Shown piece by piece: positions 8,837 to 17,097 of a DNA stretch of 64,000 nucleotides (position 1 is the first letter of the stretch; the number at the start of each line of letters is the position of its first letter). The notes beneath the pieces are model-generated. The model did not search any database, was not told where the DNA came from, and was given only the letters and a program-made list of their open reading frames with translations. The position numbers and the translations under genes were made by a program. The stretch covers positions 1 through 64,000 of the forward strand of contig JAGXRD010000146.1 in NCBI GenBank assembly GCA_018336035.1, read 5' to 3'. The stretch comes from Alphaproteobacteria bacterium. Lineage in GTDB: Bacteria; Pseudomonadota; Alphaproteobacteria; Ferrovibrionales; Ferrovibrionaceae.

Positions 8837-10107
8837 CGTCCCGGGCCCGGCAATGGCGGTATCGACTCCGCGTCGGCTGCCGCGTCCCAATGCCACCAGC
8901 CATCCATTCCACGAGTGGAATTATAGAAGGCCTCTTTGGCCTGCCGGCGTGCTAGGTAGTCCGCTGTGTTCATTCCGAAGACCTCACAAGGATACTCGTC
9001 GCCACGCCGGACATCGAGCAACAGAAAGTCCGGGAGCGTAGTATCGTCCTCAGAATCATAGCGCAGCGGCTTTGAGAATGCCCGGCTTGTTTCTACCAGG
9101 ATATTGGCCAGCTTTGCCTCATGGCTGCTGTCATAGGGGATAAATTGGCGCGTCACCGGCATTAAAGCACCGTGCAGGATCTTCGCCCCTACCCGGCCCT
9201 TTTTGTCAGGATTCTGGACTTCGCCGATGAGCAAACCAATGCAGTGGCTATGGTCGGTGTCGATTGCGTTCATAGCCAAAGGATACCGGCGCACCCAAGA
9301 TTCGACCAGTTCGGGCGGGATATAGGCGTCGAGCTGATAATTACTCCAGGCCCCGTCAATGGTGCAGCGCGGCCTTCCTTCTACTTGGGTGAGCCTGGTC
9401 ATTTCGCACAGGATTAGGAATCGCCGCTTGTTCTTGTTGGCGCCAGCGAAAACGGCTTGTGCTTGCTCCACGAACACCCGCGCTCTTTCGCCGAAGCAGT
9501 TCGGTACCAGTATGGCTAGGGCAGCTGATAGTTCAGATTGCCCGTATTTTACCATTCTGGACTTCTCCAGCAGGTATCGGCCGATTGTGAACCAGCTTCT
9601 CTTTCCTTGCATGCGTGGCCACCACTGATTGACCTGAAATTCCTCCCAGATGGTGTGAAGCACGCCGAGTTCACTGGCGCGGCCGTATTTTTTGCGATTG
9701 GTGGCCTTGTCGCGCTCGACGGGCATTTCGACTGCGGGTTCCGCTGGTGGCCGTCTTGTCAAACCGTGAAGCGGCCGAATCTTCAGGACGCCATCTTCGA
9801 GCCGGATAACCCCTGGCGAGTAGTCGGCCGCTCCGGACTGGGTATTGGTCACGCCGTAGAATGTGCAATCCTTGGCGTGATCGCGGCCTGTGTCTGGATA
9901 GCGGCAGATAATATAACCCTTAGGAGACTTCCGAGGATAGAGCGGCAGCTTTTTGCCTTGTTGGCAAAGGCAACGTGCTTGGAGATCGTAATTCCAGGCC
10001 CGCTCAAGATCGGACTGCAGCCTCGCGCCCTGCGAAACCTGATACTCCGCCGAATAGAACTTCGGTTGCGAGCCGGGTTGCTCGATCTCGACGGGATACG
10101 TTTTCAT
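8833..10107 (-). CDS. DUF1173-like plasmid protein
   Basis: The 424-residue protein is not functionally characterised. Near the N-terminus it has ARCLCQQGKKLPLYPRK followed by YIICRYPDTGRDHAKDCTFY, a Cys/His pattern like that at the start of DUF1173 proteins, which are carried by many proteobacterial plasmids. Near the C-terminus LPDFLLLDVRR then EYPCEVFG and a run of basic residues look like a nuclease-type core, but that is inference. It overlaps both neighbours by four bases (ATGA), in the middle of a leftward operon. Confidence 0.55.
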   Translation of the reverse strand: MKTYPVEIEQPGSQPKFYSAEYQVSQGARLQSDLERAWNYDLQARCLCQQGKKLPLYPRKSPKGYIICRYPDTGRDHAKDCTFYGVTNTQSGAADYSPGVIRLEDGVLKIRPLHGLTRRPPAEPAVEMPVERDKATNRKKYGRASELGVLHTIWEEFQVNQWWPRMQGKRSWFTIGRYLLEKSRMVKYGQSELSAALAILVPNCFGERARVFVEQAQAVFAGANKNKRRFLILCEMTRLTQVEGRPRCTIDGAWSNYQLDAYIPPELVESWVRRYPLAMNAIDTDHSHCIGLLIGEVQNPDKKGRVGAKILHGALMPVTRQFIPYDSSHEAKLANILVETSRAFSKPLRYDSEDDTTLPDFLLLDVRRGDEYPCEVFGMNTADYLARRQAKEAFYNSTRGMDGWWHWDAAADAESIPPLPGPGR

Positions 10108-10361
10108 TCTCGGCTATCTCTGTTGGCCTTGACGACTGGCTCTGTCATGGCCAAAGCAAACGCGGCGACGATCGCGCCAGCTACATAAGTCCATGTCTGT
10201 TGATATGTTGACCAGTCTGGTCCGACTTCTCTGGTCCAGGCGATCAGAAAAAGCCCTACTGCCACGATGTAGAAAAACACGAGACCGAGGGTAAAAAACC
10301 ATCGAGAAAATCTATCGGTGGGGATCGTCATTTTGTCTGTCTTAGCCAAGGTGGTCCTCAT
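10104..10361 (-). CDS. small two-helix membrane protein
   Basis: The 85-residue protein has two predicted membrane helices (FFTLGLVFFYIVAVGLFLIA and TYVAGAIVAAFALAM) and a short charged tail. Its stop overlaps the DUF1173-like start. The start at 10361 lies 10 bases after the methyltransferase stop; a Met ten residues further in is an alternative. Function unknown; the operon position suggests a partner of the neighbouring plasmid proteins. Confidence 0.55.
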   Translation of the reverse strand: MRTTLAKTDKMTIPTDRFSRWFFTLGLVFFYIVAVGLFLIAWTREVGPDWSTYQQTWTYVAGAIVAAFALAMTEPVVKANRDSRE

Positions 10362-10371
10362 ATAGTGGAGT

Positions 10372-11469
10372 CTATGATTTTCTTGCGATGATGAAGTGGC
10401 ACTCAACTGGTCGGCTAAATTCGTGCCGGCCATGGGCGGTAGTGTGTTGAACAGGCTTAAGTCCAGCTTCATCCAGATTGCTGAACACATAATCCAGATT
10501 GTGGGAATAACGGCCGCTTGGCATCAGCATGTATGAACCAACTACAGGCGCGGCGGCTTCGACCGAGAACGCCAGTATGCCGTCATGGGACATAGTAGCG
10601 GCTGCGGCTGTCATTATTGTCTTTAGATCGCCTGTGTAACAGAGTACGTCAGCGGCAATGATTCCGTCGAAACGGCGCTGAGTCCCCATTAAGAAGCTAG
10701 CTCCTTCGCTGGTGTACAGGTCATCGTATAGCGACAGTTTGCAAGCAACCTCGATCATTCCAGAGCTTAGGTCGACGCCGGCGAGATATCTTGCCTTCGG
10801 CCGCAGCCGCGGTGCCAATGCGCCTGTACCGCAGCCCAAGTCTAGAATATTTAGATCGTGTCGAGTTTCGATTTGAAGATAATTAGTGGACAGAACATCC
10901 GCCGTGCGACTCTCTATTTGTCGCATGTTCTCGTCGTAGCTGGCGGCCATACTGTCGAACAGCGCTTGGACGTAGCCCGCAGCTGGCGCCGGCGGCGACG
11001 AGCCGCGGAGGCTGGCAAGAGTGTGCTGCGCGATCGGCAAGGCGGGCTGAAACTTCAACCAGGCCTCAGCCAGCATTACGGCCTGCGCCGGCTGCCCGGC
11101 GTGATAAACCCGATAGAGTGAGTGGCTAAGCAGATCGTGCAGAATGGTGTCGGCCGGTAGCAGCTGAACTGATTTGAGTGCAACAGTGGCCGCCTCGCTA
11201 TGCTGCCCAAGTTTGTGAAGCGCGGTTACAAGATTGCGGTGCGCGGTGTCATTGAGTGGTTGCAGGCGTAAGGCCTGAATGCAGGCTTTAATCCCTTGGG
11301 CATAGTGTCCCTGCGCTAGCAGCAAGCTTCCGAGGTTCGCGTGTGCAATGGCGAAGTTCGGGGCGATGCGAACGGCTTTTTCGCAGTGCTGTGCCGCTCG
11401 CAACAGATCCCCGGCCGCCTGGTATCGTTCGGCTTTCTGCAGGTGGCGGATTGCTACTGGATGCAGCAT
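10372..11469 (-). CDS. TPR-repeat SAM-dependent methyltransferase
   Basis: The 365-residue protein joins about three tetratricopeptide repeats (residues 5-110, e.g. APNFAIAHANLGSLLLAQGHY) to a class I methyltransferase domain with the SAM-binding motif LDLGCGTGALAP at 209-220 and later IIAADVLCY. The fusion resembles predicted methyltransferases with contractile or scaffold TPR domains; the substrate is unknown. I took the ATG at 11469, two bases after the preceding gene's stop, rather than the upstream in-frame start. The tight spacing means coupled translation with the small membrane protein. Confidence 0.75.
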   Translation of the reverse strand: MLHPVAIRHLQKAERYQAAGDLLRAAQHCEKAVRIAPNFAIAHANLGSLLLAQGHYAQGIKACIQALRLQPLNDTAHRNLVTALHKLGQHSEAATVALKSVQLLPADTILHDLLSHSLYRVYHAGQPAQAVMLAEAWLKFQPALPIAQHTLASLRGSSPPAPAAGYVQALFDSMAASYDENMRQIESRTADVLSTNYLQIETRHDLNILDLGCGTGALAPRLRPKARYLAGVDLSSGMIEVACKLSLYDDLYTSEGASFLMGTQRRFDGIIAADVLCYTGDLKTIMTAAAATMSHDGILAFSVEAAAPVVGSYMLMPSGRYSHNLDYVFSNLDEAGLKPVQHTTAHGRHEFSRPVECHFIIARKS

Positions 11470-11471
11470 GA

Positions 11472-11678
11472 CTATCGCCGCTGCGCTATAGCAAACCGAA
11501 CAAGGTCGCTCACGAACACAAGCACAGCGGATATGGGAATGACTGACAGTGGAAGCCAATTGGCCACTAACGCATCTGCCCAAGACAAGCCTTCAATTTT
11601 TGCCCTAATCATCTCATTCAATCCGTACAATGTGCATGCCGCAGCCAGTATGGCGAGACTAGGGAATCGGGTACTCAT
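11472..11678 (-). CDS. small two-helix membrane protein
   Basis: The 68-residue protein has two hydrophobic stretches (FPSLAILAAACTLYGL and WLPLSVIPISAVLVFV) and a basic tail. It lies 9 bases after the DUF2786 gene and 2 bases before the TPR-methyltransferase, so it is clearly part of the operon. I recognise no family. Small membrane proteins occur twice in this operon, each beside a soluble partner. Confidence 0.55.
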   Translation of the reverse strand: MSTRFPSLAILAAACTLYGLNEMIRAKIEGLSWADALVANWLPLSVIPISAVLVFVSDLVRFAIAQRR

Positions 11679-11687
11679 TTGCCTTCC

Positions 11688-12431
11688 TTACTCAGATTGA
11701 GAATGTTCGAGCAGCGCAACTGCGGCCGTTCCGCCGATTGCCGGGTCGATGGTGACGCGCCTAGCGGCGTTGTCGCCATGTGCGCGGGCTGAGTCGAACC
11801 GCTTGGTAGCTGGGGGGAGTGCCTTGGCGGCCGTAAATGTGTATCCGTGCCGGGCAAGGGTGAGGTCGATCTTGTCCAGCAGCTGGCGTTCTTCTGCCTC
11901 GATCTGGTCGACGCTGCCGGCCTCGCTCGCCCTGAGCCACCACAGATCCCACAGCCGGCGTTCAAGTCTGGCGACCATACCTTCGTGGAAGGCTTTGACC
12001 GCGGCATACTTCGTGCTGCGGTTCCGGCGCCGGGTGAAGTCCGGTGTCTGGCGGAACCGGTCTGTTTCAGCGCGGACAGCTTCAGCCAGAATTTCGTGTA
12101 GGTATTCGGCCACCAGAATGTCGCTCGGCCGGCCGTGGTAGGTGAAGGTCACTCCCCTACCCTGCCCGAGGCTGCTCCTAACGGCTTTGCAGCGGCAGAT
12201 CCTGGCGACGGTCCACCAGAGCTCGTCGGCTGCGAGGCGCTTGCCGCCGATGCCGGCCAGTTCTACCTGGGCCAGGTCGAGGTCATCATCGCTCAGCTGA
12301 TATTTGTCGATCAGCAGCATGGCCAGCCGGGCGGCTTCCATGGCCTCCTGCTCGCTGCACCCGGCTTCCCTGGTCATCCCGCGCAGGGCGCGGATGCGTT
12401 CTTTGATCCGGTCGAGGTTTGCTGCACTCAC
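11688..12431 (-). CDS. DUF2786-domain protein
   Basis: The 247-residue protein has the DUF2786 helix pair at its N-terminus (LDRIKERIRALRGMT, then EQEAMEAARLAMLLIDKYQL); the rest is an uncharacterised domain (WWTVARICRCKAVR) and a basic helical region. DUF2786 proteins are common on plasmids and phages with no established role. The GTG at 12431 is preferred because CAGGAG stands nine bases upstream; an in-frame ATG at 12506 without a comparable site would add 25 residues. First gene of the leftward operon. Confidence 0.65.
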   Translation of the reverse strand: MSAANLDRIKERIRALRGMTREAGCSEQEAMEAARLAMLLIDKYQLSDDDLDLAQVELAGIGGKRLAADELWWTVARICRCKAVRSSLGQGRGVTFTYHGRPSDILVAEYLHEILAEAVRAETDRFRQTPDFTRRRNRSTKYAAVKAFHEGMVARLERRLWDLWWLRASEAGSVDQIEAEERQLLDKIDLTLARHGYTFTAAKALPPATKRFDSARAHGDNAARRVTIDPAIGGTAAVALLEHSQSE

Positions 12432-12746
12432 GCTTAGAGGCTCCTGGGCTGTGACCGGGCGGTTCCTGTCAGCCTGGCGGGGCTCAAAATGCCATATTCG
12501 CGGCAAAACGGCAAAAGACTTTGCTACTTGCTATAACCGCAGTTAATGAAAGTGGATTTTAGGGCTGGAGAATATTTCCTGTGAGAGGACATATCCTGTA
12601 GGTGAGAAATTATCGCAAGGAATTACAGCAGTTTGGGCCGGAAACGGCTGATAATTCCTTGCACAGTAGAGCCATATCGGCAGGCTCGGTTGTTCGGATT
12701 GCCATGTTCTGAGAATGTTCTATTCTCTCGACGGGAGTACCGAGCA
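12432..12746. other. divergent intergenic region between plasmid operon and umuD
   Basis: Holds the promoter of the leftward DUF2786 operon (AT-rich stretch near 12520-12545) and, at its right end, the LexA-controlled umuD promoter. No further gene seen. Confidence 0.5.
12706..12720 (+). promoter_or_regulatory. LexA/SOS box upstream of umuD
   Basis: Exact GTTCTGAGAATGTTC, i.e. GTTC-N7-GTTC, the direct-repeat SOS box established for alphaproteobacterial LexA. It ends 26 bases before the umuD ATG, where LexA would block the promoter. It also shows that the longer open frame reaching back to 12633 is not the true start. Confidence 0.85.
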
Positions 12747-13154
12747 ATGCTAGTCCGCGCCAGCCCTGCAATCATACCGCTTTTCGATATGCCCGTCCCG
12801 GCAGGCTTTCCGAGCCCGGCTGCGGACTTCACCGAGCAGGCAATTGACCTGAGCGAGCTGCTGATCCGCAACAAGCCGGCAACCTTCCTGATGCGGGCAA
12901 GCGGGGAATCGATGATTGAGGCGGGTATTCTGGATGGTGCCCTGCTGGTGATCGACCGTAGCGAGCAGCCGCGGGACAACGACATTGTTGTAGCCACGCT
13001 AAATGGCGAGCATGTCGTCAAACACCTGCGCCGGCGTGGCCGTAGGGCCTGGCTGGAGGCTGCCAATCCGGCCTATCCAGAAATCCCGATTGGAGACGAT
13101 GCTGATTTCAAGATTTTCGGCGTTGTCATGCACATCATCAACAGCAGGCGCTGA
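12747..13154 (+). CDS. umuD: UmuD-like S24 peptidase, polymerase V subunit
   Basis: The 135-residue product is a LexA-type self-cleaving protease. Visible elements are the Ala19-Gly20 cleavage site (PVPAGFPSP), the nucleophile Ser55 (SGESM) and Lys92 (EHVVKHL). After RecA-stimulated cleavage UmuD' joins UmuC to form the error-prone translesion polymerase. The ATG at 12747 lies just after the SOS box and has ACGGGAGTACC upstream. Unusually, the partner umuC does not follow directly but begins 409 bases further on. Confidence 0.9.
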   Translation: MLVRASPAIIPLFDMPVPAGFPSPAADFTEQAIDLSELLIRNKPATFLMRASGESMIEAGILDGALLVIDRSEQPRDNDIVVATLNGEHVVKHLRRRGRRAWLEAANPAYPEIPIGDDADFKIFGVVMHIINSRR

Positions 13155-13166
13155 ATGTGGCGCCGG

Positions 13167-13484
13167 TTAGACTTCGGGCTCCGGTTCCGGCGCTGGAAGG
13201 GTGAGCTTCCAGGCATCGGCAATCTCCTTGGCGACCTTCGCAGGCAGGCTGCGATTGGCAAAGCCTTCACGCAGAGCGGCCATGGTCTCTTCGTATTCCG
13301 CCCGGTCATGAATCTGGCAAAGGTAGATCCTTTGGCCGGCATCTTCGTTGACCGCATAGATCAACCAGCTGGCGCCGACCGGTGTAACCTTGCCGTCGCT
13401 CATCGTGGCAATCGAGCCGAGAGCCCGTGCAGGCATCATCATCTCGTCGTAAAAGGTTATTTTCGCGTCGTAGAGGGGCTTCAT
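13167..13484 (-). CDS. uncharacterised 105-residue protein between umuD and umuC
   Basis: Small soluble protein on the strand opposite to umuD and umuC. The ATG at 13484 has AAGGA seven bases upstream, and codon use looks coding. It has a beta-rich N-terminal part (KPLYDAKITFYDEMMMPARALGSIA, here shown only in part), ends in a proline/glutamate tail (LPAPEPEPEV), and has no domain I recognise. The in-frame extension to 13589 would overlap the umuC start and is disfavoured. Confidence 0.6.
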   Translation of the reverse strand: MKPLYDAKITFYDEMMMPARALGSIATMSDGKVTPVGASWLIYAVNEDAGQRIYLCQIHDRAEYEETMAALREGFANRSLPAKVAKEIADAWKLTLPAPEPEPEV

Positions 13485-13563
13485 CTGCATATCCTTATGT
13501 TGCGGCCGGGCGTCTGTTGGCCAGGCTCCTGGCTTATTTAGGTAGCGGGGTTCGGAATCGCCA

Positions 13564-14820
13564 ATGTTTGCCCTGGTCGACGGCAACAATTTCTATGTCA
13601 GCTGCGAGCGGGTGTTCGACCCGAAGCTGGAGGGCGTGCCGGTCGTTGTACTGAGTAACAATGATGGTTGCGTGGTGGCCAGGTCGCAGGAAGCCAAGGC
13701 CCTGGGCATCGCCATGGCTGCCCCGGTCTTTCAGCTGCAGGACCTGATACGCCAACACCAGGTCCGCGTGTTGTCGAGCAATTACCCACTCTATGCGGAT
13801 ATGTCGCAGCGCGTTGTTTCGGTTCTGGCTGGGTACGCGCCCTGTGAAGTCTATTCGATTGACGAAAGTTTTCTCGATCTGACCGGCATCGAGCGAAGCC
13901 GGCGAATCTCGCTGGGCCACGACATGCGGAACCAGGTGCGGCGTTGGACTGGCATACCGACCTGTGCCGGCATCGGCCCGAGCAAGACGCTGGCGAAGCT
14001 AGCCAATCATGTTGCCAAGAAGCGGCCGGAATGCGCGGGGGTCTGCGATCTTTCGGACAGGGCGCTGCGCGACCATGTCATGCCCACGATCGATGTGTCC
14101 GAGGTCTGGGGTATCGGCTCGAAGTCGGCCCGGAAACTTGCGGCGATCGGAGTAAAGACGGTCGCGGATTTGGCCCGTCTGCCGCCCCGCCGGGCCCGCG
14201 AGCTGCTGACGGTTGTTGGCGAACGGATCGTCCACGAGCTCAACGGCGTGGCCTGCATTGGCCTGGAACAGCCCCCTCCTCCTAAGCAGGCAACGGCGGT
14301 GACGCGCAGTTTCGGCGTGCCGGCGACGGATTGCGCGACGATTGAGGAAGCGGTGGCGGCGTTTGCCACGCGCGCAGCAGAAAAGCTGCGGGAGGCCGGC
14401 CAGGCGGCCGGCGTCCTGCAAGTCTTCTTCCACACGAGCCCATTCAATGGTGATCCGTGGTGTAGCCGTGCTGGTACCCACCATTTCCCGGAAGCCAGCT
14501 GTGACACCCTCGCCTTTGTGGCAGCTGCGACCAGGATGGCTCGCAAGCTGTTCCGGCCAGGCTATCGGTTCACCAAGGCAGGCGTGATGGCACTGGATCT
14601 GACGGCTGCGGCGCTCGCGCCGGCCGATCTGTTCACTGCGGCTGATAAGGCGCGCAGCGAGCGTTTGATGACCGCGCTTGACTCGATCAATACCAGGATG
14701 GGGCGCAATACCCTCCAGACGGCCGCCGCAGGCATTCGCAAGCCATGGCAACAAAGGCGTGAGCGGCTGTCGCCCTGCTACACGACACGGATTGAAGACG
14801 TGCCGGTGGTGCGGCTTTAA
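13564..14820 (+). CDS. umuC: UmuC-like Y-family DNA polymerase
   Basis: Catalytic subunit of error-prone polymerase V, 418 residues, full length. The N-terminal [10 protein letters not shown] and the [12 protein letters not shown] motif carry the metal-binding acidic residues. A helix-hairpin-helix region follows ([20 protein letters not shown]) and then the little-finger domain. The C-terminus has the DUF4113-like ending ([15 protein letters not shown]) found in UmuC proteins. No second GTTC-N7-GTTC box precedes it, so SOS induction probably relies on read-through from umuD across an opposing gene. Confidence 0.92.
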   Translation: MFALVDGNNFYVSCERVFDPKLEGVPVVVLSNNDGCVVARSQEAKALGIAMAAPVFQLQDLIRQHQVRVLSSNYPLYADMSQRVVSVLAGYAPCEVYSIDESFLDLTGIERSRRISLGHDMRNQVRRWTGIPTCAGIGPSKTLAKLANHVAKKRPECAGVCDLSDRALRDHVMPTIDVSEVWGIGSKSARKLAAIGVKTVADLARLPPRRARELLTVVGERIVHELNGVACIGLEQPPPPKQATAVTRSFGVPATDCATIEEAVAAFATRAAEKLREAGQAAGVLQVFFHTSPFNGDPWCSRAGTHHFPEASCDTLAFVAAATRMARKLFRPGYRFTKAGVMALDLTAAALAPADLFTAADKARSERLMTALDSINTRMGRNTLQTAAAGIRKPWQQRRERLSPCYTTRIEDVPVVRL

Positions 14821-15407
14821 GTGCCGCTTTTCAGGAGAATATCTGTCAGTGCCGGCACGAATGGGCCAATGATGGTCATGTATTGCCCGCAGGTTGCGAG
14901 GAAGTCGTTATAGCGCTGTTTGAAGGTCGGCTTACCGGCCTCCGCCTCCATTGCGCTTACAGCGGAAAGAACGCGCTCGCGCTCAGCAGCATCCTGGATA
15001 CCCTGCTTAATGGCGCCGGCTAATTGAGCAAAAACCTCGGCGGAGTTCTTGATGGCGGTGTTGGTCGAATTGTCGATTGAGTTCACATTCAGACGTGCGT
15101 TGTCGCCTGAAAAATGCGCGATGATGGTTTGCGCCGGCGCCGGCGCGGAATTGCTACGATGAACCTTCACATTGAAGGTGGGCGGGATGCTCCCGACTCC
15201 AGGATGGAAGTGAGGGTCGTCTACAACAAAGTCCTCAACCAGTCCGTTTGGCAATGCGCGCAAGATATGGTCGCCGCGCTCGATCTGGAGTGATGTATCG
15301 GTGATTATGATTTTCCCAGGGGCAACACCAGCCTGAATGTTTTCTTTCTTCTGGCTGCCGTCCGCTTTCACGAACGTAACCTTATCGCGCAGCATATTGT
15401 GAATCAT
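14817..15407 (-). CDS. uncharacterised protein with beta-rich N-terminal domain
   Basis: The 196-residue protein starts at the ATG at 15407 behind TTGGAGGCGGT. The N-terminal part ([44 protein letters not shown]) looks like a compact beta domain of a type I have seen in other hypothetical proteins, and the C-terminal half is helical. It is convergent with umuC, the two stop codons overlapping by four bases. No function can be assigned. Confidence 0.55.
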   Translation of the reverse strand: MIHNMLRDKVTFVKADGSQKKENIQAGVAPGKIIITDTSLQIERGDHILRALPNGLVEDFVVDDPHFHPGVGSIPPTFNVKVHRSNSAPAPAQTIIAHFSGDNARLNVNSIDNSTNTAIKNSAEVFAQLAGAIKQGIQDAAERERVLSAVSAMEAEAGKPTFKQRYNDFLATCGQYMTIIGPFVPALTDILLKSGT

Positions 15408-15463
15408 ACCGCCTCCAAGAATTGCCCTTGCCAGTCGTTTCCGACTGTGCAAGGAAATATTGC

Positions 15464-15889
15464 ATGGCTCCCCCGCGCAAACATAGCACAGTGAAAGAAG
15501 CGAAGGCAGCGAAGCGCAGAAGCAATGCTGCCTGGTCGCAAAAGGCCACTGCGAACGATTGGGTTCGGGTGTCCGTCCTGGTGCCGGAAGGCCGCGAGGC
15601 TGAGATCAAGGAAATGGCGCGGGCGTTGAGGGCTTCAGGAAAGGTCCGCAAGGCCAAAGTCCAGAAGATCATGGGTCAGCGGATCGTGGATAAGCGCAAG
15701 CTTACTGATCCGCAGAAGGCCGACATTCGCCGCGGCTACGAGGACGGGCTTGGGCTGGAGGCGATTCGCATGCCAGGCATGTCTATCGAGGACGTGGCCC
15801 GGATCATCTGTGAGGATGAAGATTACAGTTTTGCCGACGTGATGCGGGATCTGCAGAGCAGCAGCCGCAGGTCACGGTTTGGATTTTAA
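15464..15889 (+). CDS. uncharacterised basic plasmid protein
   Basis: The 141-residue protein starts at the ATG at 15464 with CAAGGAAATATT upstream. It has a strongly basic N-terminal part (PPRKHSTVKEAKAAKRR), a middle VSVLVPEGREAEIKEMARALR that could form a ribbon-helix-helix or similar DNA-contact unit, and an acidic C-terminal helix. Its stop overlaps that of the convergent HTH gene. Its place next to the partition genes suggests plasmid maintenance, but that is inference only. Confidence 0.5.
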   Translation: MAPPRKHSTVKEAKAAKRRSNAAWSQKATANDWVRVSVLVPEGREAEIKEMARALRASGKVRKAKVQKIMGQRIVDKRKLTDPQKADIRRGYEDGLGLEAIRMPGMSIEDVARIICEDEDYSFADVMRDLQSSSRRSRFGF

Positions 15890-16167
15890 CGGGCGTTCGC
15901 TGCCTGCAGCGGCTCGGACTTGGCGCTGACTTCGGTTTTGTCGCCGTAAATCTGTTCCAAGGCGATGCACGAAAGCGCGATCCGCCGCGAAATGCCGCTC
16001 GGTACTTTGTCGTTGATCAGCTTGGAATAGTAACTCGGCGTGATGTCGAGTTCCTGGGCGCTCCGCTTGTCGTTCCAGCCAAGGCGAGCCTGCCAGGCCT
16101 GCAGCTGCTCCCCGGTCTTAATAAGCTGATCGTCAGCGGTCTTAATGTCTGTCTTAGATACGGTCAT
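15886..16167 (-). CDS. small helix-turn-helix protein
   Basis: The 93-residue protein contains an XRE/Cro-type helix-turn-helix: LQAWQARLGWNDKRSAQELDITPSYYSKLINDKVP spans helices 1-4 (quoted here in outline as QAWQARLGW then ELDITPSYYSKLI). It is probably a DNA-binding regulator acting on this backbone segment. It is the last gene of the leftward parA-type set, 33 bases after the preceding gene. Confidence 0.6.
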   Translation of the reverse strand: MTVSKTDIKTADDQLIKTGEQLQAWQARLGWNDKRSAQELDITPSYYSKLINDKVPSGISRRIALSCIALEQIYGDKTEVSAKSEPLQAANAR

Positions 16168-16200
16168 GCGCGCGAACCTGGTTAGCGGCGAGTCTCATTG

Positions 16201-16542
16201 TTAGGAGGCTTTGGTCTTTTGTCGAGGGGGTGGCCAGTCACCCACATCCATCAGCTGACGCTGGGTGCGCTCGTTCTTCTCGTGCAGGGCCTCGATCAAA
16301 TACTGGGCAAAGGTCTTGGTCCGGTGCGGATAGAGGGCCTTCATCAGCTGCAATGTCTCCTGTTTCAGCGCAGGCGGGCACCGGAAGAACGTGCCGGGAT
16401 TGGTCGACATTGAGGCGCGATCCATGATGGACCGAAAGCCCTTCTCGCCCTTGGCCGCCGGTGAGGCCTTCAACGACTTGCCCGGTTTCGCCTTGGCTGC
16501 TTTCGGTTTGGCCGCAGGCTTGGTTTTGCCCTTGGAGGCCAT
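16201..16542 (-). CDS. uncharacterised plasmid protein with lysine/alanine-rich N-terminus
   Basis: The 113-residue protein has a low-complexity basic N-terminal segment rich in Lys, Ala and Pro (residues 3-35), followed by a helical region (PALKQETLQLMKAL then TKTFAQYLIEALHEKNERTQRQL) that may be a ribbon-helix-helix-type or coiled dimerisation unit. The ATG lies 2 bases after the preceding stop, so it is coupled to it. A DNA-binding partition accessory is possible, not shown. Confidence 0.5.
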   Translation of the reverse strand: MASKGKTKPAAKPKAAKAKPGKSLKASPAAKGEKGFRSIMDRASMSTNPGTFFRCPPALKQETLQLMKALYPHRTKTFAQYLIEALHEKNERTQRQLMDVGDWPPPRQKTKAS

Positions 16543-16544
16543 GG

Positions 16545-17045
16545 TCAGTCGTCCCTACGGCTGGAACGGTTCTCCAGGTCGATCGCCGGCACGTCCAGGC
16601 CGCCGCGCTGAAGAGCGAGGCAGAGAGCGAGCTTCTTGGAGCCGTATTTCCGGCCCTGCTCGCGGAGGATCCGGTCGAGCTTCTTGCTGATCCGCAGATT
16701 GAGCTGAACCTGTTCGTCGTCGTCGCTGGCATTGGCATTTGCGGCGGCCGGAGCCTTGGTAACTGCCACTGCCTGGGCTGGCGACTGCGCCGGCGCGGCG
16801 GGACGGGAAACGACTGGGGCCGGCTCTGGGGCGGCTATAGGCGGGCTTGGAGGCGTTGCGGGGGCCACTGGCTGCCGGAGTGCCGGTGCCGCCGCCCCCT
16901 GCCCTTCCCCGGCCATCTGTGCGGCCTGGGCGGGAGGCACAGTTGGGAGCGCTGCGTCCAGTGCGCCGGTATCCCGGACCGTTTGCATCACCTCGGCAGG
17001 TGATGGCCTGGCTACAGGCTTGAAAGACTTGGTTTTATCGCTCAT
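16545..17045 (-). CDS. probable ParA partner with ribbon-helix-helix-like C-terminus
   Basis: The 166-residue protein has a long Pro/Ala-rich, probably disordered N-terminal region (about residues 30-105) and a C-terminal segment VQLNLRISKKLDRILREQGRKYG, whose strand-then-helix pattern resembles ribbon-helix-helix DNA-binding domains. Located directly downstream of a ParA ATPase and behind one TAGCNNGCTA site, it is the best candidate for the centromere-binding partner. Function inferred from position and shape. Confidence 0.5.
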   Translation of the reverse strand: MSDKTKSFKPVARPSPAEVMQTVRDTGALDAALPTVPPAQAAQMAGEGQGAAAPALRQPVAPATPPSPPIAAPEPAPVVSRPAAPAQSPAQAVAVTKAPAAANANASDDDEQVQLNLRISKKLDRILREQGRKYGSKKLALCLALQRGGLDVPAIDLENRSSRRDD

Positions 17046-17071
17046 TTCCGCGCTCCATAGGCTATTTGTGC

Positions 17072-17081
17072 TAGCATGCTA
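17072..17081. promoter_or_regulatory. isolated TAGCNNGCTA site
   Basis: Perfect palindrome TAGCATGCTA in the gap between the ParA gene and its downstream partner. It has the same pattern as the cluster upstream of parA and is a likely binding site for the same protein. Confidence 0.55.
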
Positions 17082-17097
17082 TACAGCTAGCATTGCC

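Noticed and set aside
12633..12746. N-terminal extension of umuD
   Set aside because: It would place the LexA box and promoter inside the coding region; the ATG at 12747 has the proper RBS and length.
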